Positions 12,214 to 23,924 of a DNA stretch of 64,000 nt are shown piece by piece. Origin of the DNA: Aristolochia californica (taxonomy: Eukaryota; Streptophyta; Magnoliopsida; Piperales; Aristolochiaceae). The notes beneath the pieces were generated by a model, which saw only the letters and a program-made list of their open reading frames with translations, was not told where the DNA came from and did not search any database. Location: contig JARWKL010000004.1 in NCBI GenBank assembly GCA_029961685.1, forward strand, positions 34,949,986 through 35,013,985, in the 5' to 3' direction. Made by a program: the position numbers and the translations under genes. How positions within the stretch are numbered: position 1 is the first letter of the stretch; each line of letters starts with the position of its first letter.

Positions 12214-12601
12214 ATGGTCAGATCTAAACTCGAGATGAAGTTCATCGGCGACGAAAGGACTCGCTGCAAGGTTTTCAAGAAGCGAGTCGAAGGGGTGAAG
12301 AAGAAGTGCCATCAATTGTCTCTGCTTTGCGGGATTGACGTCTTCTTCTTGTTTTCTCCTCCCGAAAGCGAGAAAGAATTCTCTCCTCATTCCTGGCCTC
12401 CAAATAAGGCTGAACTTCTTCGCATCCTCACAAGGTACCTTAATCGAAGCAATGAAGAAATACGTAAGCATCCAACCACTTTAAGCGCCAACTCGTCGAA
12501 AGAATCTTTGCGGAATTTGTCTTACAAGATTTCTGACAAACGGGAAGAAGCAAAACAGAGATTGGAATTTCCCAAGGGAATGGGACTGGTGTGCGAAGGA
12601 G
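12214..12601 (+). pseudogene. Type I MADS-box gene copy 1, 5' part (split by gypsy insertion)
   Basis: The frame from ATG 12214 (MVRSKLEMKF) encodes a type I-like MADS domain (about residues 1-60: DERTRCKVFKKR, VEGVKKKCHQLSLLCGIDV) and most of the downstream region, close to the intact copy at 33520. At residue 129 the frame enters a gypsy LTR and stops at 12607. The missing C-terminal part lies at 18182-18383. MADS proteins are DNA-binding transcription factors of the nucleus, and type I members act mainly in female gametophyte and endosperm development. The displaced C-terminus makes this copy a likely pseudogene, although a truncated protein of about 131 residues could in principle be made. 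Confidence 0.85.
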
Positions 12602-14203
12602 TGATGTAGAATTTTAGTTACATCGGCTTTAATACCTCGCAAGCGTACGAATCGTTCATGTAATCTAGCAGTAAGCGAGGGTCATATCCGTAGAGAGGAT
12701 TGAATTTTGTGTATTCTTCAGTCAACTAGCCTAACCACATATGATGAATTAATCTGAACTAAACACTAATTATATCCTAAATTATCAAGCAATAATTTAA
12801 TTAACTACTTGCACAACAGGAAACGTCAACTCTGGATTTTACCGTGATTCGTGCCTCTCTCAAGCGCCACGTAACCACGAATCCGGATTCTCAATCCTTG
12901 CGTCTAGCCCCTCTCGGGCGCCTAGAGATAATGACAAAGATCGGATTACAATAGAATGCAGAGAATCAATTTCCTATTGTGATGATGCTAAAATTATCAA
13001 CTTTGGATTTTACCATGATTCGTGCCTCTCTCGAGCGCCACGTAACCACGAATCCGGATTCTCAATCCTTGCGTCTAGCCCCTCTCGGGCGCCTAGAGTT
13101 AAAGACAGAAATCGGATTAAAATACCAAAATCCAACCTCAATTATAATCTTACCCTAATTAGCTAATTTAATCAAATATCAAGAAAACAAATCTTAAATA
13201 AACCTTAATTATCAAATCAGATTCAATTAACATTCAAAACCTAAGTTCAAACTATATGAAAAATTAAATTCAATAATGACGAATTACTCCCCTTCTTCCT
13301 CCTCTCGCTCGGGCAGCAACTCGTTCTCACGGGTGCTGCAATTTCTGGAAATTGGTGGCGTCGGGTAGCAATAGTGAGTGGCCGGAGGTAGAGACGACGC
13401 CGGTGACGACGGTTAGAAGCCGACGGACGGAGGTAACGTCCGACGAAGAACGAAACAGAGCTGACGTTCTCCAACCGGCTCTCTCGAGTCTCGGTTGGAG
13501 TCGGAATGGCTCCGGGACTGGTCGGAATATGTAAACGACGCCGGAGGATGGTCGGAAAGCGGAGTTGGCATCGGAGAAGTCCTCTCGGATCACTTCTCGG
13601 CGTGGCGAGCGACGACTATCGAACTCACCTCGACGGAGACTCTCTCGAGCTCTCCTCGGGTTTGTTCTCGGTTGCTGGACGGCAGTGGACGGCGGTAGAC
13701 GACGGTGGCGCGGCGAACGACGGTGGGGAACTCCTCTCGGGTCCTCCCCTATTTCCGGTCAAAAAACCTCTGTTTTTTGGTCTCCGTTTTTCCTTCTCTT
13801 CACGCTGCCTCCCTCTCGGGTCCCCCCTATCGGGCCCCCTTTCGACCTCCCCTTTCGACCTCCCCTTTTGCTTTAAATACCATCTTGTTTATTTTAAAAC
13901 GATTTGACCTAAAAATCATCTCCATTTCACTAAGGGCATTTTGGTAAATATCTCCTTCTCCACCATAATTCTCATGAAGTTCCATAATTAAATCTATAAA
14001 AAGCATTTCAGGAAGAAATAAACCTTAAAAACAATGAAATATAATTCAGGAGAGAAAAATATGCAATATCGACAGTGATTAATGCCAAATTCAATAAATG
14101 CTCATTTCATTTGAAAACCGATAAATAACCACCTATAACACAATTATAAAGGTTATTCTATTATAATTAACTTAGTTCTCATGTCAGAATATAGCATCTA
14201 TCA
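12602..14203 (-). repeat. 3' LTR of gypsy derivative
   Basis: About 1602 bp, starting TGATGTAGAATTTTAG and ending AGCATCTATCA. Near-identical to 16561-18181. It contains an internal duplication: the block with GATTCGTGCCTCTCTCGAGC and CACGAATCCGGATTCTC occurs twice, near 12840-12960 and 13010-13110. Confidence 0.9.
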
Positions 14204-16016
14204 CACCCCCAAACCTAAATCTTTGCTAGTCCCTAGCAAAATAACAATCGAACCAAAATTAAGCCTAGGAAAACAAAATGCCACTTTCGTAGGGAGCACG
14301 ATTGCATTTAGCGCATGCAACAAGCCGTTAAACCCCTACTCTGCAGTAGTGGACGAGTTATGTCTCGTGAGGGTTTGCATGGAATTTACCCACAAAATTC
14401 ATCTAAATCAATAATATAAAAAGAAAAAATGAAGAACATTTACTCCTCATTAGCATATGACTAACACTTAGTATCGTAAAATATTTGAAAATCATATGAG
14501 ATCTTGCGAAATTTGAAAACCTGTGTAAAATATAGTCTATTATCAATCCAAATACACTCATTGTTACTCCACTTGAACCAATGTGACCCATAAACTATTA
14601 CTTCAACAGAACAAAGAGGCAACAAGTAACAATAAAATCCTGGTCACGTCACAATTAAGAGAAAATAGTAGAGTAAGCCTGTTGTCTAACAATCTCACAG
14701 AAGAAATATACCAATTTCAGTCTTGACGTGCAACTTCTTTCAAATAATTCATCATCAAAGTTAAGGAAACTCATTGCTTCCAGATTTAAAACCATTTTAC
14801 GCTATTACCAACGCACTTTTGCTATTACCAGCGTAATTTTTTTTGTTTCACTGAATACTTTTGGTATTACCACCATTTTGTATTCGTCTTCACTGCACAT
14901 GCACTTATTTTTAAGTAACCGACTGTTCCGGTGCATGTCCCTGGGTTTACCCAAGCTGTTTCTGAAGTTATCTGTCTTTTGCAAGCAAGAGCATTTCCAT
15001 TTGCATTCATACGTTACAACAAGGAATTTCACTGAGGTATAAAAAAAATTGAGTTCAAACAGGCATACAAGACTATTCAGACTAACATAGATCAACACTA
15101 GATTTACATGTTCTCTTTTGCAACTAAGTGCCAAGTCTAATGCAATAGTAAGTTATCCCACTGAATTCTCATGAATCACAACAAATGATATCAGATTTCT
15201 AATAGGCATATTCTACACGAATTTACGAAAATTTTTGAAACACATTTGAACAACTTATTTTAACTCTACTAATGTTAACCACATACGAAGAGGAGTAATT
15301 TGAAAATCGGGAACAGAAATCAAAAGAAAATTATTGCTAAAACATAAAAGAGTCGTTCCCCCCCCCCCCCCCCCCCCCCCAATCCTAAACCTAACATTGT
15401 CCTCAATGGGGAAAAGTTAAAACACTATAACGACTACAAAAATAAAAAAAATAACAACTTAGCTAGTTATACTCCAACAAGGTGAGGGTTAAGCTCCCTC
15501 AGGGCTCCTAAATCCATAGGTGGGACCATATGTGTTTGGTCATCAACAATAATACCGAAAAGTCAATAAAGACCCCCAGGAATAATACATAGTCTCCCTC
15601 GAAGAAGGTTTACTCGTATCAGCCGTACCCGTAGGTAATCATCCGTAGATGAAACCGCTATCCCACATCACACTTTGAAGAAATCTCCGTGTGACTGGCC
15701 ACTGAAGGCAGCAGGAATCATGCGCTGAACACAAGTCCTTAAGTTACTCACCATAAGGTTTTCATTCAATACTTCAAGATCGAACTGGTCAATCCCAGAA
15801 CTGTTGTTTGAGTACAGACCTCTCAAACTAGGGACCAAAAGTCTGGTCATCGACTACTGGAACCATTTATGCTCTCAGCCGGCAAGAGAGTATGAATAAA
15901 CCAAAAAAATAAAAAAAATAAAAATAAAAATAAAACTGTAATGTACAAAGGGATAGAAACGTGGGGATTGCCCACAATGTGCTAAGTTTATAGTCGTAAG
16001 CAAGACTCTGACGCAT
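14204..16016 (-). other. Interior of the gypsy derivative, no coding signal
   Basis: It holds a C homopolymer at about 15357-15380, A/T-rich low-complexity stretches and short open frames without known motifs. In Athila-type elements the region after integrase is a long, poorly conserved stretch, which this may represent (inference). Confidence 0.4.
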
Positions 16017-16166
16017 TCAAGATGAATTCTCAAGATACAGTTTGAGGCTCTGACCGTTAACTTTGAAGACCGTCCCGTCTCCGTGATTGCGGATCTCAAT
16101 AGCGCCATGAGGAAACATCTGTGTGACCTCAAATGGACCAGACCACCTGGATCTTAGCTTCCCTGC
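16017..16166 (-). pseudogene. Gypsy integrase C-terminal remnant
   Basis: A 49-codon minus-strand frame ends in a stop: [13 protein letters not shown], then FPHGAIEI, then [14 protein letters not shown]. This is the conserved C-terminal integrase tail ('LRSRWxGPF' and 'FKVNGxxLKxY') of plant Athila/Tat-type Ty3/gypsy polyproteins. Nothing upstream of it in the element encodes the catalytic core, RT or protease. It assigns the element to gypsy and confirms its orientation. Confidence 0.85.
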
Positions 16167-16560
16167 TGCAGGTAACTGTAATGGCCCTGATTGGCCATGG
16201 TAGCTCCTACTTTGACTTCGGGTGTTTTCCTACAAATCTGTTCTACCTCTTTAACAAAGGGAGCTAATGGTCCACCTAGGGAGCGGCGCCCGTGCATAAA
16301 AACACAAAAAGAAACAAAACGAACTATCAAATTAAGCTAACAAACTCACTACTAAAAATATGAACTAACTAGAATAAATAAAAATAATTCCATAAAAAAA
16401 AATACCAAGCTAAAATTATGAAAGCAAAAATAAAAAAAATAAAAAAGCAAAAAATAAAATAAAAAATAATAAAATAATATAAAAATAAATCTAACCTAAG
16501 ACCATCGAGAACAAAGAAATACACTTAATAAGTGCCTCCCCGGCAACGGCTCCAAAAACT

Positions 16561-18181
16561 TGATGTAGAATTTTAGTTACATCGGCTTTAATACCTCGCA
16601 AGCGTACAAATCGTTCATGTAATCTAGCAGTAAGCGAGGGTCATATCCACAGGGAGGATTGAATTTTGTGTATTCTTCAGTCAACTAGCCTAACCACATA
16701 TGATGAATTAATCTGAACTAAACACTAATTATATCCTAAATTATCAAGCAATAATTTAATTAACTACTTGCACAACAGGAAACGTCAACTCTGGATTTTA
16801 CCGTGATTCGTGCCTCTCTTGAGCACCACGTAACCACGAATCCGGATTCTCAATCCTTGCGTCTAGCCCCTCTCGGGCGCCTAGAGTTAATGACAAAGAT
16901 CGGATTACAATAGAATGCAGAGAATCAATTTCCTATTGTGATGATGCTAAAATTATCAACTTTGGATTTTACCGTGATTCGTGCCTCTTTCGAGCGCCAC
17001 GTAACCACGAATCCGGATTCTCAATCCTTGCGTCTAGCTCCTCTCGGGCGCCTAGAGTTAAAGACAGAAATCGGATTAAAATACCAAAATCCAACCTCAA
17101 TTATAATCTTACCCTAATTAGCTAATTTAATCAAATATCAAGAAAACAAATCTTAAATAAATCTTAATTATCAAATCAGATTCAACTAACATTCAAAACC
17201 TAAGTTCAAACTATATGAAAAATTAAATTCAATAATGATGAATTACTCCCCTTCTTCCTCCTCTCGCTCGGGCAGCAACTCGTTCTCACGGGTGCTGCAA
17301 TTTCTGGAAATTGGTGGCGTCGGGTAGCAATAGTGAGTGGCCGGAGGTAGAGACGACGCCGGTGACGACGGTTAGAAGCCGACGGACGGAGGTAACGTCC
17401 GGCGAAGAATGAAACAGAGCTGACGTTCTCCAACCGGCTCTCTCGAGTCTCGGTTGGAGTCGGAATGGCTCCGGGACTGGTCGGAATATGTAAACGACGC
17501 CGGAGGATGGTCAAAAAGCGGAGTTGGCACCGGAGAAGTCCTCTCGGATCACTTCTCGGCCTGGCGAGCGACGACTGTCGAACTCACCTCGACGGAGACT
17601 CTCTCGAGCTCTCCTCGGGTTTGTTCTCGGTTGCTGGATGGTAGTGGACGGCGGTGGACGACGGTGGCGCGGCGGAGGGTATTGGCCCGGCGAACGACGG
17701 TGGGGAACTCCTCTCAGGTCCTCCCCTGTTTTCGGTCAAAAAACCTCTGTTTTTTTGTCTCCGTTTTTCCTTCTCTTCACGTTGCCTCCCTCTCGGGTTT
17801 TCCCTCTCGGGGCCCCCCTATCGGGCCCCCTTTCAACCTCCCCTTTTGCTTTAAATACCATCTTGTTTATTTTAAAACGATTTGACCTAAAAATCATCTC
17901 CATTTCACTAAGGGCATTTTGGTAAATATCTCCTTCTCCACCATAATTCTCCTGAAATTCCATAATTAAATCTATAAAAAGCATTTCAGGAAGAGATAAA
18001 CCTTAAAAACAATGAAATATAATTCAGGAGAGAAAAATATGCAATATCGATAGTGATTAATGCCAAATTCAATAAATGCTCATTTCATTTGAAAACCGAT
18101 AAATAACCACCTATAACACAATTATAAAGGTTATTCTATTATAATTAACTTAGTTCTCATGTCAGAATATAGCATCTATCA
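16561..18181 (-). repeat. 5' LTR of gypsy derivative
   Basis: About 1621 bp, with the same ends as the left LTR. It differs by a few substitutions and a short insertion near 17670-17690, which points to fairly recent insertion. Confidence 0.9.
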
Positions 18182-18383
18182 AGGAGCATTAGACAGAAAA
18201 ATTGAGACGCAACCCACAGTTGATCACTCGCATAATCTGTGGCTCGTCAGTGAGATGGAGCCTCAACGAAGCAACAACGCTTATCTTCCGATTTCTTACA
18301 TGAATCCGTTTCAGCAGTCTCAGACGGGGCTTGGTCTTCCTTCCGAAGAATTTTCTCAGTGGCTCCTACCCACATGCGATTAA
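18182..18383 (+). pseudogene. Type I MADS-box gene copy 1, displaced 3' part
   Basis: It resumes after the right target duplication in the frame used by the intact gene: ETQPTVDHSHNLWLV, then YMNPFQQSQTGLGL, FSQWLLPTCD and stop at 18381. It matches the C-terminus of the gene at 33520-34104. It has no start codon or promoter of its own. Confidence 0.85.
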
Positions 18384-19470
18384 TTTGTCCCTTTCCAAAG
18401 GTGGATAAGAGCAGGGGTTATCCCCAAATTTTGCACTCATAAGACAGGTTTTACAGAAATTTTGTTAAGTAAAGGTTTTATAGAAGAATTCTAAGTTCTG
18501 TAAGCATGGCCTGTACAGTCGCTAATGTATTGTTAACTCTTTCATATGTGAAATTCAATTGGATGCCACATCTCGTAGATCTTTTATTTTGATATTTATT
18601 GATTTTTCTGGATGTTTTGCCATCACTCCTTTCTGCCAGTAATAAAGGTTTTTTTTAACTAAAATATGAACAAATTTTTCAGTGTTCAATGCACATGTGG
18701 TCTTTGTCTTCAAGATCAAATAATAGGTCTCTATGTTTCTGTTTTTAATGAAAGTGTAATGGTTGACTACTTAGGCTTCCATAAAATAATGTTGATCTTT
18801 TACATGTGGGTGCATGACCGTAGGGAACTGCCTTCCATCGCCCTCTTTGCTCTTGTTATCTCTCATGATTTGATTTGATTGCCATATAAGTCTACAGCCT
18901 TGGCCAACCGGATAGCCTTTATAGCATTTATCCCACAAAAAGGGAAAAAATTAATTTCAAGTAAATAAATTTCTTAGTACTTTAATAGTAAGTGACTGAA
19001 CTAATTACCAATTAAAGGGAATTTATCTACCATTAGAAAGAAAATTTTGATAAAAGAAAGCAATTTTTCTATCATTTATGTTTTTCTGCAGTGACAAATA
19101 ACCATATTCTTATACTCGGTCATGAATCACTCTAAATTCGACGAAAGAACAAAAGAGCTTGCATACATATATTCAAGAAGATTCTTATTAATCTATTTCC
19201 CATACTAATCAGGTAATTAATACATGTCTTATTATTTACCCTTTTCACTGGAAAACTAGAAACAATAACTTCCCTCTTTAATATTGCTTGCATGGGGGAA
19301 GTAGATTCCTATAGAAGGCACAAGAATTGACATGCAAATTACAACATGCTAGACACTGCAGATGCTAACTGGGTCTCATATTCTACACCTTTTTGTTTCA
19401 AATCTTCTTGATATGAATATGCACCTACATCGAGTGCAAATAATAGTGAAGAGATCCAATGCAGACTTCT
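18384..19470. other. Spacer between MADS and pectin acetylesterase relic
   Basis: No gene seen. Homologous to 34105-35141. AATAAA near 18642 is a possible MADS polyadenylation signal. The part near 19325-19420 is also found as the isolated remnant at 58316-58423. Confidence 0.5.
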
Positions 19471-21215
19471 TCAGTGAAAGACGAGGTTGTGACAACTCTT
19501 GTCACAAGGGTATGCACAGTCTATCATCTTCACTTCAGCTCGGTCAAAGTACCAATCACCGATAGCTTCACTTCGGCTAGGTCAAAGTACCAATCATTGA
19601 TAGCTACAGCGATTCTCTGCTGTCAACAAAATTCAGATGTTTGTTTTTCAATGAGAATCTAAGAGCAAAATAGTGACAGAGTTTTGAACCAAAGCACTCT
19701 TCCATTCTTTTCTTCCCCAGACTTGGTGAATGAAAATTTAAATAGAAAAGAGTAAATTGAAACTACACCCATAAACCGAACAGTCTGGCTATGGTTGCCA
19801 CTTGACATATCAGCTCTAAGTTTGACAGAGGGAGGGAGAGACAATCCTAATACCTTGTTCCTGATGATAGGAGAATTGTTGGCAAACCATGTGTCCTGCC
19901 TCTCTGATTGGCAATGGGCGAAGCATGAATTTATGAACAACCCAGTTTTGCTTCGACATTGAGAACCCTTTAATAGTTGCAAGCATTTTATTCTTAAAAT
20001 CTGTTTAAGAAGATAACACCAAAGCTTCAAAGGCATTTCGAGGCCAATTATTGACATAAATAACACTAAAGTACAAAGGTGAATAACATTGAAACAGAAG
20101 TACTCTGGAAGAATCTGATTTGTCCTGGTGTGCACCTTTCATAATTTAACTTGCAAGCATGCCATTCACCATGCGGATGTGCCGATGGTGGACACAAACT
20201 AGCTTGTACTAGAAAAAAAAACAAAAGAAAATTGAATAAGAAACAATTCAAAACATTAGCAGACATATTCAGTAAAGGATCATTCAGAATCTACAAAAGT
20301 TTACCTGCCAAACATCATATGCAGCATTTAGAAGAAAAAGTGGGGTCTTAATATTATCCACAAAATTTTTAGGGAAGAAACATTGCAACAAAGTTGGAAC
20401 CACATACATCAATATCCAGTTTATAAGTTTTTATGTGAGAGTACAAGAGAGAATAAAAAAGAAGGATAAATTTACAGAAGTTGGATCCTTATGCGATGTA
20501 CAAAAGGATGGCAGGAAAGAGTCTATGCATATCAATTCTCATTTATTGTGCTCATTTATGATGATCCTGCAGTATTTTCAGTTAGCAAGAAGCAAGCACC
20601 GAATCAATAGCCTTGGCATAATTTCATGCTTGGCAAGTATTTGATTGAGATAAAAACCTTTAGAAAAGAGCATGATCCATGACCCCTTGATTCCACTCAT
20701 AATGACAATAATACAAGAAAAAGAGCTGAAAAAAGCAAGCCACACGCATCGAGGAACATCCCGGCATCAACAAGACACTTAGACTTTTATTGATCTTGGA
20801 AAGAGTTCTCTGAACTTTTCACAATGTATTATGGATGATAAACCTCCAGTAGAACAACCGGAAAGAAGAGCATAGAATGCACCAACTAGATAAAATCACC
20901 AAAAACCACAAGATTGTGAGTTAAAGTCCTTACACAAAAGAAGTGATAAAATCATTAGATGAAAGACCAAACCTCCTTAGCATAGCGCATCCCCTTTGAC
21001 ATCAGAGCTTCCATGGCAGCCAACAAAATTCGCTGCCCACGAAAGACAAGCCCAACAGCCTAAATAGAAAAGAGGAAATAAATATATGTAGGAATTGGTC
21101 TAGTGCAAGAATGATTATGGTTGTTTTCACCAGAAACAAGAAAATAAATAGAAACAAATATCCCAAAGTACCTGGTTTACACCTTCTCCGCTAAAGACTG
21201 CCCCATCACATATAA
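19471..21215 (-). pseudogene. Pectin acetylesterase (PAE/NOTUM family) pseudogene, copy 1
   Basis: PAEs are secreted or cell-wall serine hydrolases that remove acetyl groups from pectin. Exon-like blocks in minus order: CDGAVFSGEGVNQ (about 21215-21172); FRGQRI and MEALMSKGMRYAKE (21059-20973, donor GT); [12 protein letters not shown] with the GxSxG nucleophile, then DAGMFLDA (about 20885-20750); LPSFCTSHKDP (about 20530-20470); CFFPKNF...[12 protein letters not shown] (20382-20305); [18 protein letters not shown] (about 20208-20106); [20 protein letters not shown] (about 19990-19854, donor GT); a last exon of 146 nt with YFDLAEVK (19616-19471). The 5' exons are missing. Lesions: a 1-bp insertion near 20787, acceptor AG changed to AA at 20383-20384, and a 38-bp partial duplication in the last exon that shifts the frame. 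It is convergent with MADS. Confidence 0.8.
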
Positions 21216-21980
21216 TGGATAAGGGATAGTGAGGTCGCAGAGAGACGGAGACTGGAGAGAGATGGTGGAGAAGAGAGGGAGTAGAGAGATCAAGGGCCGT
21301 AGGGAGATGAGAGGGAGGGTGTGGGAGAGAGGGCGAAAAAATAAAAAATGAAGAGACCCAAAGTGTGAATGTAGGAGAGAGAGGGGAAAAAATCGACGAG
21401 GGTTCGAACCCCCGGTGTTTGGTTGATCATGATTGGAAAAAACGGGCGGAAACCTGATTCCATAACTTAAACTGTAGAGATGATTTTTGGATTCATCTTA
21501 GTCATCTAGATGACTTGAACTCTGGTATTCTACTGACGTAAGGAGATGAACTGAATAATGCGGCTGAAGTTCATCTCCAACGACAACTTGACCTCCCCCC
21601 TTCCCCCCCTCCCTCATAAGTAGATTTCGATAATTATATTTTGTCTTTAGAGGAGCTCATTTGGTCTTCGTGCAAAAACTATTAGAATTGAAGTCAATCA
21701 ATTTGTGTGTTGTTTTCCTAGAGTGAGCATAAAGGTGATTTGAAATCTGTCACCATTAGCATCATTTGTGCTCAAAATTCAATCTTCTTCGTGTCTGAAA
21801 GCTTTTTTCTGAGCTGATGGGTTAGTTCAATCGAGAAAGAGAATAGCTAAACTGATTTTTATTTCATTAACTAAAATTGTAGAATGTTTTTATTTGCCTA
21901 GCATACTCAGAATTTTTTCTTTCTCCCCCATTTATCAAAGTGCCCAATTTTATTGATTGCACCTCTCCATCCTACCAATC
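21216..21980. other. Spacer with purine-rich tract, replaces the PAE 5' exons
   Basis: A GA-rich stretch at 21236-21410 is followed by a GGTTCGAACCCCCGG word and a moderately C-rich tract at 21590-21613. Homologous to 36860-37740. No gene seen. The junction with PAE near 21215 suggests an insertion or recombination that removed the PAE N-terminal exons. Confidence 0.4.
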
Positions 21981-22419
21981 TGTTAGGTTCTTCCCAAGCC
22001 ATGGATCGAGTCACCCTTCTTTCCTCTCTTCCCTCCATATTTGTTCTTGACGCTGGAAGAGGATTCTTGTTTCTAGAACGTAGAATGATGGAAATTGAAT
22101 AGAATGATTGAGCTTTGAAGAAAGCTCAACCTGGACCTAAAAGGGAGAATCCGACCTAGACCTCTGAGGGAGAATCCGACCTGTTTACTCTAATTTTCTC
22201 AATACTTGATTTCTCCTTCCCTTGACGGACCCCTAAATAGGGTTGAGGACGGAATTACAAAAGTCACCCATAGGTCAAGTGGTTCATGCCACATTACATC
22301 TAAACCAAACCAAACCAAAGTAAACCAAACCAAGCCAAATGAAATTACATTAAAAGTAAATTGACATAATTTAATTCCTATGCCTGTGGATTACTCGTGA
22401 TGCTATGGAGTCCATAACA
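21981..22419. repeat. Solo LTR in copy 1
   Basis: TGTTAGGTTC...GTCCATAACA, about 439 bp, flanked by the direct repeat CAATC (21976-21980 and 22420-22424). Copy 2 keeps the unoccupied site with a single CAATC at about 37728. Its ends resemble those of the solo LTR at 56000-56374 and of the chromovirus at 58424-63640 (shared ATGGATCGAGT and GCTAT-GAGTCCA words). It is therefore a gypsy-type solo LTR left by LTR-LTR recombination. Confidence 0.85.
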
Positions 22420-22780
22420 CAATCTCTTCCTCGGATTCCCTCTCCACCCGTGTTTTGTTGGTCTATTCCACATTCCCTCCAAAAAATAAAATAAAAAATT
22501 AAAATCTTAAGCAAAAATCGAGATATAAAATATTAAAAAGGAGCGTTATGTCGTTCGACTAAAGGATAAAACATTTACCGTCCGTGTCGAAACTGAACCA
22601 AACTGCATTAATAAAGGAAAATAAAATAAAATCGTACTTTTTCCCCTCTTCTCTTCTTCCCGAATATTTTGAATGGTTAAAAAAGAAAACAAACTATAAC
22701 TGCAAATATGTTTTGCCACCCCTAACCGCAACATTACTAGGGAGAAATTAGCTGGTGGCAGAGGAACAATTGGCAAAAAG
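22420..22780. other. Spacer, possible 5S-linked DNA
   Basis: Shared with 37730-38092. No protein gene seen. It lies 3' of the 5S-like segment on the minus strand and could be 5S spacer or the rest of a 5S-bearing (Cassandra-like) LTR. Confidence 0.35.
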
Positions 22781-22866
22781 GGGTGCAACACGAGGAATTC
22801 CCAGGAGGTCACCCATCCTAGTACTACTCTCGCCCAAGCGTGTTTAACTTCGAAGTTTTGATGGGC
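22781..22866 (-). rRNA. 5S rRNA, truncated 3' part (pseudogene or Cassandra-like)
   Basis: The minus strand matches the 3' ~85 nt of plant 5S rRNA, including GGATGGGTGACCTCCTGGGA, the GCGAGAGTAGTACTA region and a degenerate GTGTTGCACCCC end, followed by a T run (22775-22779) like a Pol III terminator. The 5' third, with most of the internal promoter, is missing and Copia-B sequence follows directly. It cannot be a functional 5S gene. It may be a dispersed 5S fragment or part of a Cassandra-type TRIM LTR. Confidence 0.75.
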
Positions 22867-23919
22867 TTTCTTTTAATACAATCCACACAAGTACAAAAAT
22901 CACTAAAGTCAAGAGCCTCAATGACTCCTTCATTTACTAAACTCTTAATTCTAACAATGGAAATATTACCTAATCTCCTATGCCACAACATAGAGGGTTT
23001 CTCATTTATTACACCATGTTTAATGACAACATCTGTATCATGCACAATTACAAGACCACAATTAAGGGTAGAATTTAAAAGAAGTTTGAATAACCATCAT
23101 CCAAATTACTTTTTCCAACAAGAATATTGTCTTTCTACAAATGAAGGAAATTAGTAAGGAACTTGAAACTGAAACCACAATATAAAAGTCTAGAAATTGA
23201 AATAATGTTTCTTGAAAAGGATGGAACATAAAGGTCTTTTCAAAGTCTAAAACAAAACCAGAATTAAGGACAAGTCTATAGGTCTCAACTGCCCCCCACA
23301 TATGAACCCATCTTGTTTCCTAAATAGTTGGAACATTAACATTTCATCGGTTTTCGTTGGTTTAAGAAGCTATGCATGGTGTTAGCAACATGGATTGTAG
23401 TACCATAATCAATCCACCAAGTGTTATAACAAATATTAACCATATTAGATTCAAAACACTCTAAAGAGATGAGATTACCTTTCTTTTCAAGCCAATGCTT
23501 GAATTTGGGACAAGTCTTCCTTTTATGTCCTTTCTTCTTACAAAAGAAACATTTGATATCTCCCTTATTAACTTAATTAAGAGGGGTTTTTCTCTTCTCG
23601 TTCTTAAATGGTTTCTTGCCACGAGTCGTCAAATTTTAAATTCCAATCCCCTCTTGATTCAGCCTCCCTTCCTCTTGTACACACATGGTCAGAAGTTCAT
23701 TAATTGATCATTTCTTCCTTTGTGTGTTGTAAGAGATCTTGAACGGTCTGTATTCAGACGAGAGCAAGTAAATGATGAAGTAAACCAGAAATGACTCGGA
23801 CATCTCAATCTCTAACAATTTCAGTCTAGCGGTAATGTCCCACATTTGCACGATGTGCTCATGCACACCTTTGGTGCCTATATATTTCTTGGAACACATT
23901 TTCGTCATCAGGGTGCTTG
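22867..23919 (-). pseudogene. Copia-B gag C-terminus, protease and pre-integrase remnant (copy 1/2 boundary unit)
   Basis: Minus strand from 23919: LMTKMCSKKYIG, EHIVQMWDITARL and EYRPFKISYN (gag), then a CCHC knuckle (CFFCKKKGHKRKTC, about 23560-23515), a protease relic with WWIDYGTTIHVAN (Asp-Tyr-Gly instead of Asp-Ser-Gly, about 23425), the core LVLNSGFVLDFEKTF, and GAG-pre-integrase MLWHRRLGNIS to CVDCIKRK. The sequence breaks off at the 5S fragment at 22866, so integrase, RT, RNase H and the 3' LTR are missing. Gag joins across LTR-N to the N-terminal part at 26696 onward. Confidence 0.85.
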
Positions 23920-23924
23920 CTAAT

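Larger units (their letters stand above)
12602..18181 (-). mobile_element. Ty3/gypsy (Athila-like) derivative inserted in MADS copy 1
   Basis: A complete element by its ends: LTRs at 12602-14203 and 16561-18181, TG...CA ends, and the target duplication AGGAG at 12597-12601 and 18182-18186. It is minus-oriented. A purine tract GGTTTGGGGGTG precedes the left LTR on the minus strand, and the gypsy post-LTR motif TTGGAGCCGTTGCCGGGG follows the right LTR. The 2.36-kb interior keeps only an integrase C-terminal remnant (16017-16166), so it is a large internal deletion derivative that needed helper proteins. It is absent from copies 2 and 3, so it inserted after duplication. Confidence 0.92.

Noticed and set aside
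13247..13907. Several overlapping open frames of 75-133 codons, repeated at 17206-17925.
   Set aside because: They lie within the GC-rich part of the gypsy LTR and appear in all frames. No domain was recognised.
21405..21425. GGTTCGAACCC word resembling a tRNA B box (also near 37030 and 37370).
   Set aside because: No A box, cloverleaf or SINE tail could be seen around it. Too weak for a tRNA or SINE call.
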